From contig JBFWVC010000007.1 of the NCBI GenBank assembly GCA_050246945.1, positions 1 through 64,000 on the forward strand: DNA of 64,000 bases, given 5' to 3'. The stretch is from JAEUMD01 sp050246945 (lineage in GTDB: Bacteria > Pseudomonadota > Alphaproteobacteria > Rhizobiales > Hyphomicrobiaceae). Below the pieces are notes generated by a model that was given only the letters and a program-made list of their open reading frames with translations, was not told where the DNA came from and made no database searches. This document shows, one piece after another, positions 1 to 8,780 of the stretch. Within the stretch, counting starts at the first letter, position 1. The number at the start of each line of letters is the position of its first letter. Made by a program: the position numbers and the translations under genes.

Positions 1-130
1 GGGTTGCGAGGCGGACTTCTCGATCCCAATCACACTAGAACTCTGAAATTGCTAGTGTCGTCAGAAACGCGAAATTCGTTCCGAGGTTGCCGCAGAATGT
101 GACGAATTTCGCGATCACGACACTAGCGGC
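1..130. repeat. Intergenic palindromic repeat, family E, copy 1
   Basis: An 11-bp arm at 51-61 is exactly complementary to 117-127, and a nested 12-bp arm at 68-79 is exactly complementary to 102-113, giving a long two-step hairpin. It lies just beyond the stop of ubiG, so it could also act on the end of that transcript. Positions 3-40 and 74-110 recur in inverted orientation at 17249-17343, upstream of the rRNA operon, which marks it as a dispersed element rather than a gene-specific terminator. The left edge of the window may cut it. Confidence 0.65.
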
Positions 131-137
131 CCAGACC

Positions 138-953
138 CTAAGAACGTGCCCGGACGGCTTCCAGTTTCCGCGCCCCGATCAGATAGTTGACGTCCATGTC
201 GTCAGACAGCGACCAGCGTCCTGAAAGCGGCTCGTATGCCAGTCCCGAAGTCCGGAACGGCGTCAGGCCGGCCGCTTCGAGGTGGCCCGAAAGTTCGTCG
301 GGCGTGAGAAACCGGTCCCATTGGTGCGTGCCGCGCGGTACCCATCGAAGAACGTATTCGGCACCGAGAATTGCGAGCGCATAGGACTTCAGCGTCCGGC
401 TCAATGTCGAAGCGATCAGAACCCCGCCGGGTTCGAGCACGCGCGCCGCAGTCTTGAGGAATGCGCTGGCGTCGGGCACGTGCTCGACCACCTCCAGACA
501 GACCGCGGCATCGAAGCGCTCCCCGCTGTCCGCAACATCTTCGATGCTTTGCACCCGGTAGTCGATCGCCAGCCCTCCCGCAGCCGCGTGTGCTCGGGCG
601 GCAGCCACACTGTCTTCGGCAAGATCGATGCCCATCACCTGTGCTCCAAGCCGTGCCAGCGGCTCGCTGACCAGCCCTCCCCCCGAACCGATGTCGAGAA
701 GCCGTATGCCCTTGAGCGGCTTGAGACCGGTGTCGTCCAGTCCGAGCGCCGCGGCCACCGTGCTGCGGATAAACCGAAGCCGCGCCGGGCCCAGCTGATG
801 CAGGGGGCGGAACTCGCCGTCCGCATCCCACCAGCGCGCCGCAAGCGCCCCGAAGCGGGCGATCTCCGCGGGGTCGGCATTGATGGATGCGCTGGCTGGC
901 GCGGCCCTTGGTGCGGGCTTGGCGGACATGTCTTCAGGCTCGGGCTTGCTCAT
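138..953 (-). CDS. ubiG: Ubiquinone biosynthesis O-methyltransferase UbiG
   Basis: This is a class I SAM-dependent methyltransferase of the UbiG family, which performs both O-methylations of the ubiquinone ring using S-adenosylmethionine. Visible features are the SAM-binding motif I LLDIGSGGG, the downstream acidic stretch VMGIDLAEDSV, and the family-typical ARFGALAARWWDADGEFRPL near the N-terminus and GTHQWDRFLTP near the C-terminus. I chose the ATG at 953, which gives 271 residues; an ATG at 929 is also possible. An in-frame extension to 998 would add an atypical N-terminus. It is divergently oriented to lysC. Confidence in the family is high. Confidence 0.93.
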   Translation of the reverse strand: MSKPEPEDMSAKPAPRAAPASASINADPAEIARFGALAARWWDADGEFRPLHQLGPARLRFIRSTVAAALGLDDTGLKPLKGIRLLDIGSGGGLVSEPLARLGAQVMGIDLAEDSVAAARAHAAAGGLAIDYRVQSIEDVADSGERFDAAVCLEVVEHVPDASAFLKTAARVLEPGGVLIASTLSRTLKSYALAILGAEYVLRWVPRGTHQWDRFLTPDELSGHLEAAGLTPFRTSGLAYEPLSGRWSLSDDMDVNYLIGARKLEAVRARS

Positions 954-1201
954 GAAATGCAGATGGCTCCTGCCTCTCTGCACTGTCAAGCTCCACACGT
1001 TCTCACCGTTTCACCTGTTGCGGTCGCGCGGCGATGCCGCTAAGAGTGCCGCAAATTTGAGGGTTATCCCTGAAATCGGTTCGGTTTGCGGTACCGTCCC
1101 TGCCGGCAGCTCGTGCTGCCTGGCGGTGCGCTCCCCCGCGCGAAGCGGCGCCGTTCCGAGGAAAAGCACGCGCCCGCAGCGCGTTAGATGGACGAGAGAC
1201 G

Positions 1202-2464
1202 ATGGCTGTTGTCGTGATGAAGTTTGGCGGCACTTCGGTGGCCGATGTCGACCGCATCCGCAACGTCGCCCGCCATGTAAAGCGCGAAGTCGCTGCGGGC
1301 AACAAGGTCGCAGTCGTGGTTTCGGCGATGGCGGGCACGACCAACCAGCTCGTCGCCTGGGTCAAGGAAGCTTCGCCGAACTACGACCGCCGCGAGTACG
1401 ATGCCGTCGTCGCAACCGGAGAGCAGATCACGGCCGGTCTGTTGGCCATCGTGCTGCAATCGATGGGCATCAAGGCGCGCTCCTGGCAGGGGTGGCAGAT
1501 CCCGATCGAGACGTCTACGGCGCATGGCTCCGCGCGTATAGCGAATATCGACGGCAAGTCCTTGCGCGAGCAGATCGAAGCTGGCGAGGTGGCCGTCATC
1601 ACCGGCTTCCAGGGTATCGAACCCAACGCCGACCGGGTGGCGACACTGGGTCGGGGCGGCTCCGATACCTCTGCGGTCGCGATCGCCGTCGCGGTCGACG
1701 CCGACGTCTGCGACATCTATACCGACGTCGATGGCGTCTACACGACGGATCCGCGCATAGTCCAGAAGGCGCGGCGCCTGCCCAAGATCTCCTATGAGGA
1801 GATGCTGGAAATGGCGTCATTGGGCTCCAAGGTGCTGCAGACGCGCTCGGTCGAACTGGCCATGGTGCACCGCGTGCGCTTGCGCGTGCTTTCCAGCTTC
1901 GTGGCCCCGGATCAGATGAGCCCCGTGCGGCTCGACAGACTTGAAGACATCGGCACAATCGTTACCGACGAGGATGAGATCGTGGAACAGCAGGTCGTCA
2001 GCGGCATCGCCTACGCGAAGGACGAGGCGAAGGTCACTATCCTCAGCGTCGCCGACAAGCCGGGTGTCGCTGCGCGCATTTTCGGTCCGCTATCGGACGC
2101 CAACATCAACGTCGACATGATCGTTCAGAACGTCGCTTCCGATGGCAAGAGCACGGACATGACGTTTACTGTGCAAGCTGCCGAACTATCGCGCACTCTG
2201 GATGTTTTGAAGGCAGCGGAGGCGGATATCGGCAAGTTCGAGGTGAGGAGTTCCGCGGACGTCGCCAAGATCTCTGTCATCGGCATTGGCATGCGCTCGC
2301 ACGCTGGCGTCGCCGCTCAGATGTTCAAGGCGCTGGCGGAAAAGGGCATCAACATTCTGGCCATTTCGACTTCCGAAATAAAAATCAGTGTGTTGATCGA
2401 TGCTGCGTATGCCGAGCTGGCGGTCCGCACTCTGCATTCGATGTACGGGCTCGATGCAGCCTGA
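1202..2464 (+). CDS. lysC: Aspartate kinase LysC
   Basis: This enzyme phosphorylates L-aspartate to 4-phospho-aspartate, the first step towards lysine, threonine, methionine and diaminopimelate. The 420-residue protein has the kinase signature KFGGTSVAD at the N-terminus, the catalytic-domain stretch GRGGSDTSAVAIA near residues 143-155, and two C-terminal ACT domains (about residues 260-420) that bind feedback inhibitors. The length fits monofunctional alphaproteobacterial aspartate kinases. The start is preceded by a purine-rich GAGAGACG. A gap of about 200 bases separates it from ptsP, the usual alphaproteobacterial neighbour. Confidence 0.96.
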   Translation: MAVVVMKFGGTSVADVDRIRNVARHVKREVAAGNKVAVVVSAMAGTTNQLVAWVKEASPNYDRREYDAVVATGEQITAGLLAIVLQSMGIKARSWQGWQIPIETSTAHGSARIANIDGKSLREQIEAGEVAVITGFQGIEPNADRVATLGRGGSDTSAVAIAVAVDADVCDIYTDVDGVYTTDPRIVQKARRLPKISYEEMLEMASLGSKVLQTRSVELAMVHRVRLRVLSSFVAPDQMSPVRLDRLEDIGTIVTDEDEIVEQQVVSGIAYAKDEAKVTILSVADKPGVAARIFGPLSDANINVDMIVQNVASDGKSTDMTFTVQAAELSRTLDVLKAAEADIGKFEVRSSADVAKISVIGIGMRSHAGVAAQMFKALAEKGINILAISTSEIKISVLIDAAYAELAVRTLHSMYGLDAA

Positions 2465-2661
2465 TTTCTGCCCATCGTGGTACCGCGGCTAGGAAGGCAG
2501 GTCCGTAGGTCATCCCGCTCCCGATTGGGTATGAGTTTTGCAACATTATTTACAGCAAATTGTGAGAAATTGACCGCCCTGGCGTGTGGCAGTCTCCGAT
2601 ATTTCCTTCTCAGGCAGTTGTGCGGCCTGTCCGGCCGTGACCGCGGCGATTGTGGTGGTAG

Positions 2662-4953
2662 ATGCAAAGCAGGCGTAGTGACGAGCCCGAAATTGCGGCC
2701 TCCGAACCAGCATTGCGCATCATCATGCGCCGGCTTCGCCAGATCATGGGCGAGCCGGGCGATGGCCAGTCGCGCCTCGACAAGATCGTGCGCCACGTTG
2801 CCGGCGTCATGGTCGCCGAGGTTTGCTCTATCTATCTGAAGCGCCGTGACGGCTCGCTCGAGCTGTTCGCCACCGAGGGCCTCAACCCGGAGGCCGTACA
2901 CAACACGCGCCTGAAACGTGGCGAGGGTCTGGTCGGTCGCTGTGCCGAGCTGGGCGTGCCGGTCAACGAGCCCGACGCCCAGAAACACCCTGCCTTCTCA
3001 TACAGGCCGGAGACGGGCGAAGAGAGTTATCATTCGCTGCTTGCCGTGCCAATCCTGAGGAGCGGCCAGGTGCTCGGCGTGCTGGTCATCCAGAACCACG
3101 CTTTCCGCGAATACTCCGACGACGACGTCGAGACGCTGCAGGCAACCGCGATGGTCGTGGCCGAGCATCTCGTGTCCGGTGCGGTCGCCAATGCCGAGGC
3201 CGACGCCGAGATCTCGCGCTCGCTCGCCGCCGTCATTCGTGGCGAGGTCCTTTCGGAAGGCATTGCGCTGGGCCATGTGGTGCTGCACGAGCCGCGTATC
3301 GTCGTCACGAAGCTGACTGCGGAAGATCCCGTTGCCGAGCTGAAGCGGCTCGAAGCGGCCATAACTGAACTGCGCTCCGCGCTGGACGAGATGCTGGATC
3401 AGGAGCAGCTTGCTACTGACGGCGACCACCGTGACGTGCTCGAGGCCTATCGCATGTTCGCGCACGATAGGGGCTGGGAGCGGCGACTGCGCGAGGCCGT
3501 GCAGAGCGGCCTGACGGCGGATGCGGCCGTCGAGCGCGTGCAGAATAGCTCGCGCGCCCGCATGCTGCGCACGGCCGACCCCTATTGGCAGGAGCGCCAG
3601 CGCGACTTCGATGATCTGTCCGATCGCATGTTGCGGATTCTGGCAGGCCGCGCGAGCGGCGCGCAGCTGCCCGTCGACATGCCTGCCGACACCATTCTCA
3701 TCGCGCGGACGATGGGTCCGGCCGAGCTGCTCGACTACGATCCCAAAAAACTACGCGGGCTTGTCGTCGAGGATGGAAGTGCGCAAAGCCACGTGGCCGT
3801 CGTCGCCAAGGCGCTCGGCATCCCGGCCATAGGTCAGGCCGAGGGCGTCGTGGAGCATGTGAGCCTCGGCGACGCCGCGGTTATCGATGCCGAAACCGGC
3901 GAGGTCTATCTGCGCCCGCTGCCCGATGTCATTTCCGCGTTCACCGACAAGGTCCGCTTCCGTGCCCGCCGGCAGAAGAAGTACGACGCTCTGCGAGCCG
4001 TTCCGGCCATCACCAAGGATGGCCAGCGCGTAGAACTCAACATCAACGCCGGCCTTGTCTACGATATGCAGCACCTTGAGGAATCGGGTGCGGATGGCGT
4101 CGGTCTGTTCCGCACCGAGCTGCAGTTTTTGGTCTCGCACACGCTGCCGCGCCTTGAGCGTCAGGCTCAGAGCTATCGTCAGGTCATCGAGGCCGCTGGC
4201 GGCAAGCCGATCGTGTTCCGCGCGCTCGATATCGGCGGCGACAAGATGCTCCCGTATCTCCGGCAGGTGAAGGAGGAGAATCCGGCGCTCGGCTGGCGCG
4301 CCATTCGCATGTCGCTCGACCGAAAGGCGTTGTTCCGCACGCAGGTGCGTGCGCTGTTCAAGGCCACCGCTGGCGGCGAGCTGCGCTTGATGATCCCGAT
4401 GATTACGACCGCCGCAGAGATGGTCAAGGTCAAGGAGCTGTTCGACGCAGAGTTGGGTCTCGTGCGCCGCAAGGGTATGCCCTGCCCGGAGCGCGTCGAA
4501 CTCGGCGCGATGTTCGAGGTGCCGAGCCTGCTCTTCGAGCTCGATGATCTCTTCCGGCTGGTCGATTTCGTTTCTATCGGCTCCAACGACCTGATGCAGT
4601 TCCTGTTCGCTGCGGACCGGACCAACGCCAAAGTGGCAAGTCGCTATGATGTACTGTCGCCCGCGCCCGTCAGGGCGCTGCGGTTGATCAGTCAGGCCGG
4701 CCACCGCCACAACGTGCCGGTCACGGTCTGTGGCGAAATGGCTGGGCGCCCCTTGGAGGCCATGGCGCTCATCGGTCTCGGCTTCCGCTCGGTGTCGATG
4801 GCTCCTGCCTCCATCGGCGCCGTCAAGTCTATGATTTTGTCTCTTGACGCCTCCGAGATCGAACGTGAAATCGACCGGCTGCTCTCCCAGGGCGAAAAAG
4901 ACATGCGCCAAGCCCTGCTCCGTTTCGCCCGTCGTGCCGGCGTGGAAATGTGA
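2662..4953 (+). CDS. ptsP: Phosphoenolpyruvate-protein phosphotransferase PtsP (EI-Ntr)
   Basis: PtsP autophosphorylates with phosphoenolpyruvate and passes the phosphate to NPr in the nitrogen-related PTS. The 763-residue protein starts with a GAF domain (about residues 25-165), followed by the PEP-utilising N-terminal, swivelling and TIM-barrel domains. The phospho-histidine is His377, in the stretch EDGSAQSHVAVVAKALG. The catalytic barrel shows GLFRTELQFL, GWRAIRMSLD and FVSIGSNDLMQF, all expected of enzyme I. The GAF domain separates it from carbohydrate-type enzyme I. A shorter start about 21 codons in is possible, but the residues before it resemble the N-termini of relatives. Confidence 0.95.
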   Translation: MQSRRSDEPEIAASEPALRIIMRRLRQIMGEPGDGQSRLDKIVRHVAGVMVAEVCSIYLKRRDGSLELFATEGLNPEAVHNTRLKRGEGLVGRCAELGVPVNEPDAQKHPAFSYRPETGEESYHSLLAVPILRSGQVLGVLVIQNHAFREYSDDDVETLQATAMVVAEHLVSGAVANAEADAEISRSLAAVIRGEVLSEGIALGHVVLHEPRIVVTKLTAEDPVAELKRLEAAITELRSALDEMLDQEQLATDGDHRDVLEAYRMFAHDRGWERRLREAVQSGLTADAAVERVQNSSRARMLRTADPYWQERQRDFDDLSDRMLRILAGRASGAQLPVDMPADTILIARTMGPAELLDYDPKKLRGLVVEDGSAQSHVAVVAKALGIPAIGQAEGVVEHVSLGDAAVIDAETGEVYLRPLPDVISAFTDKVRFRARRQKKYDALRAVPAITKDGQRVELNINAGLVYDMQHLEESGADGVGLFRTELQFLVSHTLPRLERQAQSYRQVIEAAGGKPIVFRALDIGGDKMLPYLRQVKEENPALGWRAIRMSLDRKALFRTQVRALFKATAGGELRLMIPMITTAAEMVKVKELFDAELGLVRRKGMPCPERVELGAMFEVPSLLFELDDLFRLVDFVSIGSNDLMQFLFAADRTNAKVASRYDVLSPAPVRALRLISQAGHRHNVPVTVCGEMAGRPLEAMALIGLGFRSVSMAPASIGAVKSMILSLDASEIEREIDRLLSQGEKDMRQALLRFARRAGVEM

Positions 4954-5210
4954 GGCCGCAGCAGCGCCGGCCCACCTTATCCACAGTCGCAATCGGGTTG
5001 TTGGTCGACTTGTGAATTTCGGCCACACCTTGCTTCGATTCGTTCCGCGGGGCTTTGACTCGATCCAACCATAATATTTCAATGCCGAACGTGGCGCGAT
5101 CCGAGCGCGCGCGAAGCGCATCTGCCACCACGGCGACCGCTGACTGGCGTGCCGCCTGCGTCTATGAGCGCTAGCCTCGTCGCGGGGCCGAGTAGGGCTG
5201 GTGCGCCATC
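4954..5210. other. Intergenic gap without recognised features
   Basis: I see no tRNA, strong hairpin or good reading frame here. It must hold the promoter and leader of the following HTH protein, but I cannot place them. Confidence 0.4.
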
Positions 5211-6077
5211 ATGACCAATTTTACCGGGATTACGAACCCGATGCAGCGAAGGACCAATGAGACAGGACAGCCGCGAGCCCCCTCCGATTGGGGCATGTCC
5301 GGCGCACGTCTCAGACCATCGGTGGGCGGCTCGCTTCCCTCATTCACGCCCCCGATTTCGGGTGCGCCGGCAGTTGCGCAAGTCGAAGTTGACGCCAGGC
5401 CTCCAGCAACCGTCGTCGCCCGCCATGCCGAGGCCAGGATCGAGGTAATGCGCCTTTTGCGCGGCATCCGTGTCGCGCAAGGTCTGCCGGAAGCGGTCAT
5501 GGCGGCACGACTGGGCACGGCCCCGCGCATCGTAGCCGCACTCGAGAAGGGTGACTTCGCCGGGCTGCCAGAATGGCCCGAGACGCGTGGCATCGTCGAT
5601 CGGTGGGTGGCTGGCGCGGGGCTTGATCCGCGCCCCGCCCTCGGAAGTCTCGCTCTTGCGCTCCAAGGCCATCGTCTCGTCGGCGCGTCGCCAGCATCGT
5701 TCGACCGAAAGCCAGGCAAAGGGATTGGAAGATCGACCGACCTCGCAACCGGTGAAGTAGAATCCGCCCCACCTGACGCGGCCATGCCCGTCCGGCAGGC
5801 GTTCCGGTTCGCTTTTGGCCTTCCACCGTCGCGGGCCGCGCGGTGGACCACCATCGCGCTGATTGCGGCCGCCATCGGCACGACAGCTACGCAGACCACC
5901 GTCGTCGCCGGCGCGTTATCGAAACTACCCGCCCCGGCAGAGCGCGCCGTGCGTTCGATTTCGGACTATTTTGCCGTGCGCTTCGCACCCCTCTACGAGG
6001 GGCACCGCTGGATCGACGTCGAGGATCCGCGTTCCCGCCGCGGCGACAAATTGCGGATCGGCCGACATTCGGATTAG
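5211..6077 (+). CDS. Membrane-anchored helix-turn-helix protein (RodZ-like HTH)
   Basis: No precise family is recognised. In this 288-residue protein, residues about 75-130 resemble the HTH of RodZ-type or Xre-type proteins: a leading RLLRGIRVAQGLPEA helix, then VMAARLGTAPRIVAALEKGD and GIVDRWVAGAGLDP. A hydrophobic segment at about residues 207-230 (TTIALIAAAIGTTATQTTVV) suggests one membrane pass with a short outer tail. That topology is RodZ-like, but the C-terminal beta domain of RodZ is missing. The start has no clear ribosome-binding site; Met at residue 11 is an alternative. It lies between ptsP and prfA on the same strand and may be cotranscribed with prfA. Confidence 0.7.
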   Translation: MTNFTGITNPMQRRTNETGQPRAPSDWGMSGARLRPSVGGSLPSFTPPISGAPAVAQVEVDARPPATVVARHAEARIEVMRLLRGIRVAQGLPEAVMAARLGTAPRIVAALEKGDFAGLPEWPETRGIVDRWVAGAGLDPRPALGSLALALQGHRLVGASPASFDRKPGKGIGRSTDLATGEVESAPPDAAMPVRQAFRFAFGLPPSRAARWTTIALIAAAIGTTATQTTVVAGALSKLPAPAERAVRSISDYFAVRFAPLYEGHRWIDVEDPRSRRGDKLRIGRHSD

Positions 6078-6133
6078 ATGCGCGCCCAAGACGCCCTGCC
6101 GACGAATCGGGCGAGGCTGAGGGCCGCAACAGC

Positions 6134-7222
6134 ATGAGCAGAATTCCGACCGAGAAATTGGACCGTTTGGTCGAACGCTGGGAGTCGATCCAGCTGGAGC
6201 TCAACCAGGGCCCCAGCCAAGCGACCTATGCGCGCCTCACCAAAGAATTTGCGCATCTCGATCCAATCGTCGCCACCTACCGTGAATTGGCCCGCGTGAG
6301 CGCCGAAATTGCGGACTTGGAGGCGCTTTGCGATGATCCCGCCACCGACAAGGAAATGGCGGCGATGGCGCAGGAGGAGCGTGCGCGCCTCCAAGAGCGG
6401 CACGAAGAGTTCGCCGAACGCCTGCGTATCCAGCTCTTACCCAAGGATGCCGCCGACGATGGCAATGCCATCCTGGAAATTCGAGCTGGCACGGGGGGCG
6501 ACGAGGCCGCCCTGTTTGCCGCCGACCTGTTTCGCATGTACGCGCGCTATGCTGAGCTGCACGGTTGGCGGACCGAGATGATCTCGCTTTCCGAGAATGA
6601 CCTGGGCGGCTACAAGGAGGTCATTGCGTCGATCAGTGGAGAAGGGGTCTTCGCCCGCTTGAAGTTCGAGTCGGGCGTCCATCGCGTCCAGCGCGTTCCC
6701 GAGACCGAGGCGAGCGGGCGCATCCACACGTCGGCGGCAACAGTCGCGGTACTGCCCGAGGCAGAGGATGTCGACATCGACATAAAGCCGGAGGACATCC
6801 GTATTGACACGATGCGCGCCTCGGGCGCCGGCGGCCAGCACGTCAACCGCACCGATTCTGCCGTGCGCATTACGCATCTGCCGACGGGGATTGTCGTCGT
6901 ATCAGCCGAGAAATCGCAGCATCAGAATCGCAAGCTGGCAATGCAGGTCCTGAAGTCGCGACTATATGATTTGGAGCGCGAGCGAGCCGACACCGAACGT
7001 TCGCAGGAGCGGCGATCGCAGGTCGGCTCCGGTGACCGGTCGCAGCGCATCCGCACCTACAACTTCCCGCAGGGCCGTGTCACCGATCACCGCATCAACG
7101 TCACCCTGCACAAGCTCGACGCTGTAATGGAGGGAACCGCTCTCGACGAGCTGATTGATGCCCTCATTACCGACCACCAGGCCCAACAACTCGCCGACAT
7201 GGAACGTCATGCCGCCGTCTGA
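6134..7222 (+). CDS. prfA: Peptide chain release factor 1
   Basis: RF1 recognises UAA and UAG stop codons and triggers hydrolysis of peptidyl-tRNA. The 362-residue protein has the RF1-type codon-recognition stretch with GSGDRSQRIRTYNFPQGRVT, the universal GGQ loop in ASGAGGQHVNRTDSAVRITH, and VHRVQRVPETEASGRIHTSA. The ATG at 6134 gives a normal RF1 N-terminus (MSRIPTEKLDRL); the frame is open well upstream, but that part does not look like RF1. Its end overlaps the prmC start by 14 bases, so the pair is translationally coupled. This fits because PrmC methylates the glutamine of the GGQ motif. Confidence 0.97.
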   Translation: MSRIPTEKLDRLVERWESIQLELNQGPSQATYARLTKEFAHLDPIVATYRELARVSAEIADLEALCDDPATDKEMAAMAQEERARLQERHEEFAERLRIQLLPKDAADDGNAILEIRAGTGGDEAALFAADLFRMYARYAELHGWRTEMISLSENDLGGYKEVIASISGEGVFARLKFESGVHRVQRVPETEASGRIHTSAATVAVLPEAEDVDIDIKPEDIRIDTMRASGAGGQHVNRTDSAVRITHLPTGIVVVSAEKSQHQNRKLAMQVLKSRLYDLERERADTERSQERRSQVGSGDRSQRIRTYNFPQGRVTDHRINVTLHKLDAVMEGTALDELIDALITDHQAQQLADMERHAAV

Positions 7223-8129
7223 CTCAGCGCCGCCGTCGACCCTGACCCAAGCGGTGCGGCAGGTGGGCGAAGCGTTGCGCGCGGCCGGCGTCGACGATCC
7301 GGCGGCTGAGGCGAGATGGCTGGTCGCCGCTGCAGCCGGAATGGATCCGTTGGACCTTGTAGTTTCCGCGAGTAATCCGCTCGATGCCGAAGCGGCGGCC
7401 CGCGTGGTTGCCTACACCAGGCGCCGCGCCGCCCGGGAGCCGCTATCGCGCATCGTGGGAAGCCGCGCCTTTTATGGCCGCGACTTCATGCTTTCTGCGG
7501 GAACGCTCGACCCGCGCCCCGAAACCGAAGTGCTGGTCGACATGGTACTCGGCATTTGCGCCGACCCGTGCTGGTCGGGCCGCGCAATTGAAATGCTGGA
7601 TGTCGGAACCGGGACGGGCGCAATCCTGATCACACTTCTGGCCGAAGTGCCGCTGGCGCGCGGGAAAGGCCTCGACATCAACGCGGAAGCGCTGGAGACC
7701 GCCAGCAGAAATGCCGCTCGTCACCATGTTGCGGAACGCGCCGAGTTCGTGCTGCACGACGTGGGCGGTGGCCTTTGCAACGAGCGGTCAGGAGCTGCGC
7801 GCGGGTACGATTTCATTGTTTCAAACCCGCCCTATATCTCGTCCGCCGAGCTTGCAGGGCTGCAGCCCGAGGTTCGCCTGCACGACCCCGCGGCGGCCTT
7901 GGACGGTGGACCGGATGGCCTGCACTTCTACAGGCTGCTTGCCGCGTCGACGGCAGCGCTCGCGCCCGGCGGCTGGATGGTGGTCGAGGTTGGTGCGGGA
8001 CAGTCCGGCGCGGTGGCTCAGCTATTCCAGGCGGCGGCTCCCAGTGGGATCGTCCGTACAGCGGTGGATCTAGGGGGACACACGCGCATTGTGGCCGTAC
8101 AGCCACGTCCACAAATCTCTGGTGAATAA
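7209..8129 (+). CDS. prmC: Peptide chain release factor N5-glutamine methyltransferase PrmC
   Basis: PrmC uses SAM to methylate the glutamine of the GGQ motif of release factors. The 306-residue protein has an N-terminal helical domain, the SAM motif MLDVGTGTGAILITLLAE, and the catalytic NPPY motif in FIVSNPPYISSAEL, followed by the family-typical stretch LQPEVRLHDPAAALDGG and GPDGLHFYRLLA. The ATG at 7209 lies inside the end of prfA. The open frame extends to 7155, but that would overlap prfA by 68 bases with no family support. Confidence 0.95.
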   Translation: MPPSDSAPPSTLTQAVRQVGEALRAAGVDDPAAEARWLVAAAAGMDPLDLVVSASNPLDAEAAARVVAYTRRRAAREPLSRIVGSRAFYGRDFMLSAGTLDPRPETEVLVDMVLGICADPCWSGRAIEMLDVGTGTGAILITLLAEVPLARGKGLDINAEALETASRNAARHHVAERAEFVLHDVGGGLCNERSGAARGYDFIVSNPPYISSAELAGLQPEVRLHDPAAALDGGPDGLHFYRLLAASTAALAPGGWMVVEVGAGQSGAVAQLFQAAAPSGIVRTAVDLGGHTRIVAVQPRPQISGE

Positions 8130-8597
8130 TGCTTGGAATCACGGGCGCGACCGGATACAGTTCTAAAAGGCGAATGAGCATCTGCGCGGTAAGCAGACGG
8201 TTGCAGCACTTGCTGGCCTACACTCCCGCGCATGCTTGAGACTGCTGATCATCGCGCTGAAGTCGCTTGCGGACAATCCTGTCCGAGGATGACGTCGCCG
8301 ATGTGGCGCCTTTTCATTCAAGCGCTGCCCACGGTCCCACGCCCCTCTCCGTTTGGACTTAGAACGCCGGATCGAGCGTGACAATAGACGGATGAATACA
8401 CTTGCTTGGCATTTTTGCTGGGCCGCAAGTGGCGGGCCGCAAGATGCTGTCAGGTGGATATTTGGCAGTACTTGAGCCGGCACGCCTGTCCGGCAGGGAA
8501 GAGTCAGGCTTGGCGAAGAATTCAGATCGCAAGGAGCGCTTTGGTCAGCCGGGGCACGCTCCCGGCCGCGATGCTAGCGACGCGGACTGAGAGGAGA
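8130..8597. other. Intergenic region after prmC
   Basis: This stretch of about 470 bases has no reading frame that I can support by codon use or similarity; short frames exist on both strands and overlap each other. I see no tRNA and no strong terminator. It probably contains the promoter for the DUF4167 gene. A small structured RNA is not excluded. Confidence 0.4.
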
Positions 8598-8780
8598 ATG
8601 GCTTTTGTCTGTATTGAGGGCGTTGCTCTTCGGGCCGATGCCCGCGCAGAAGCCGGTTTTGGATTTGCTGTATTCCGCCTCGGATCGGAGCGACACGTTC
8701 CGGACCGTCGCCGGGGACGGCAAAGTGAAAGAGTGAACGAGAACGTTATTACGACGATGATCGAGAACGGGAGCCCATGA
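8598..8780 (+). CDS. Possible 60-aa leader ORF coupled to the DUF4167 gene
   Basis: This frame is not a recognised family. An ATG at 8598 follows a near-perfect Shine-Dalgarno (GAGAGGAGA) by a few bases, and the frame runs 60 codons to a TGA that overlaps the ATG of the next gene as ATGA (8777-8780). The predicted peptide is mixed in character, with an arginine-rich middle (DRRRGRQSERVNENV) and no signal peptide or membrane segment. The signal and overlap suggest a translated leader or a small coupled protein. Codon bias is weaker than in neighbours, so chance remains possible. Confidence 0.4.
   Translation: MAFVCIEGVALRADARAEAGFGFAVFRLGSERHVPDRRRGRQSERVNENVITTMIENGSP

Noticed and set aside
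3751..5121. A 456-codon open frame on the minus strand
   Set aside because: It is antisense to ptsP; no recognisable domain.
8402..8590. A 62-codon plus-strand frame before the DUF4167 gene
   Set aside because: TTG start without a ribosome-binding site and no similarity; the neighbouring frame starting at 8598 is better supported.
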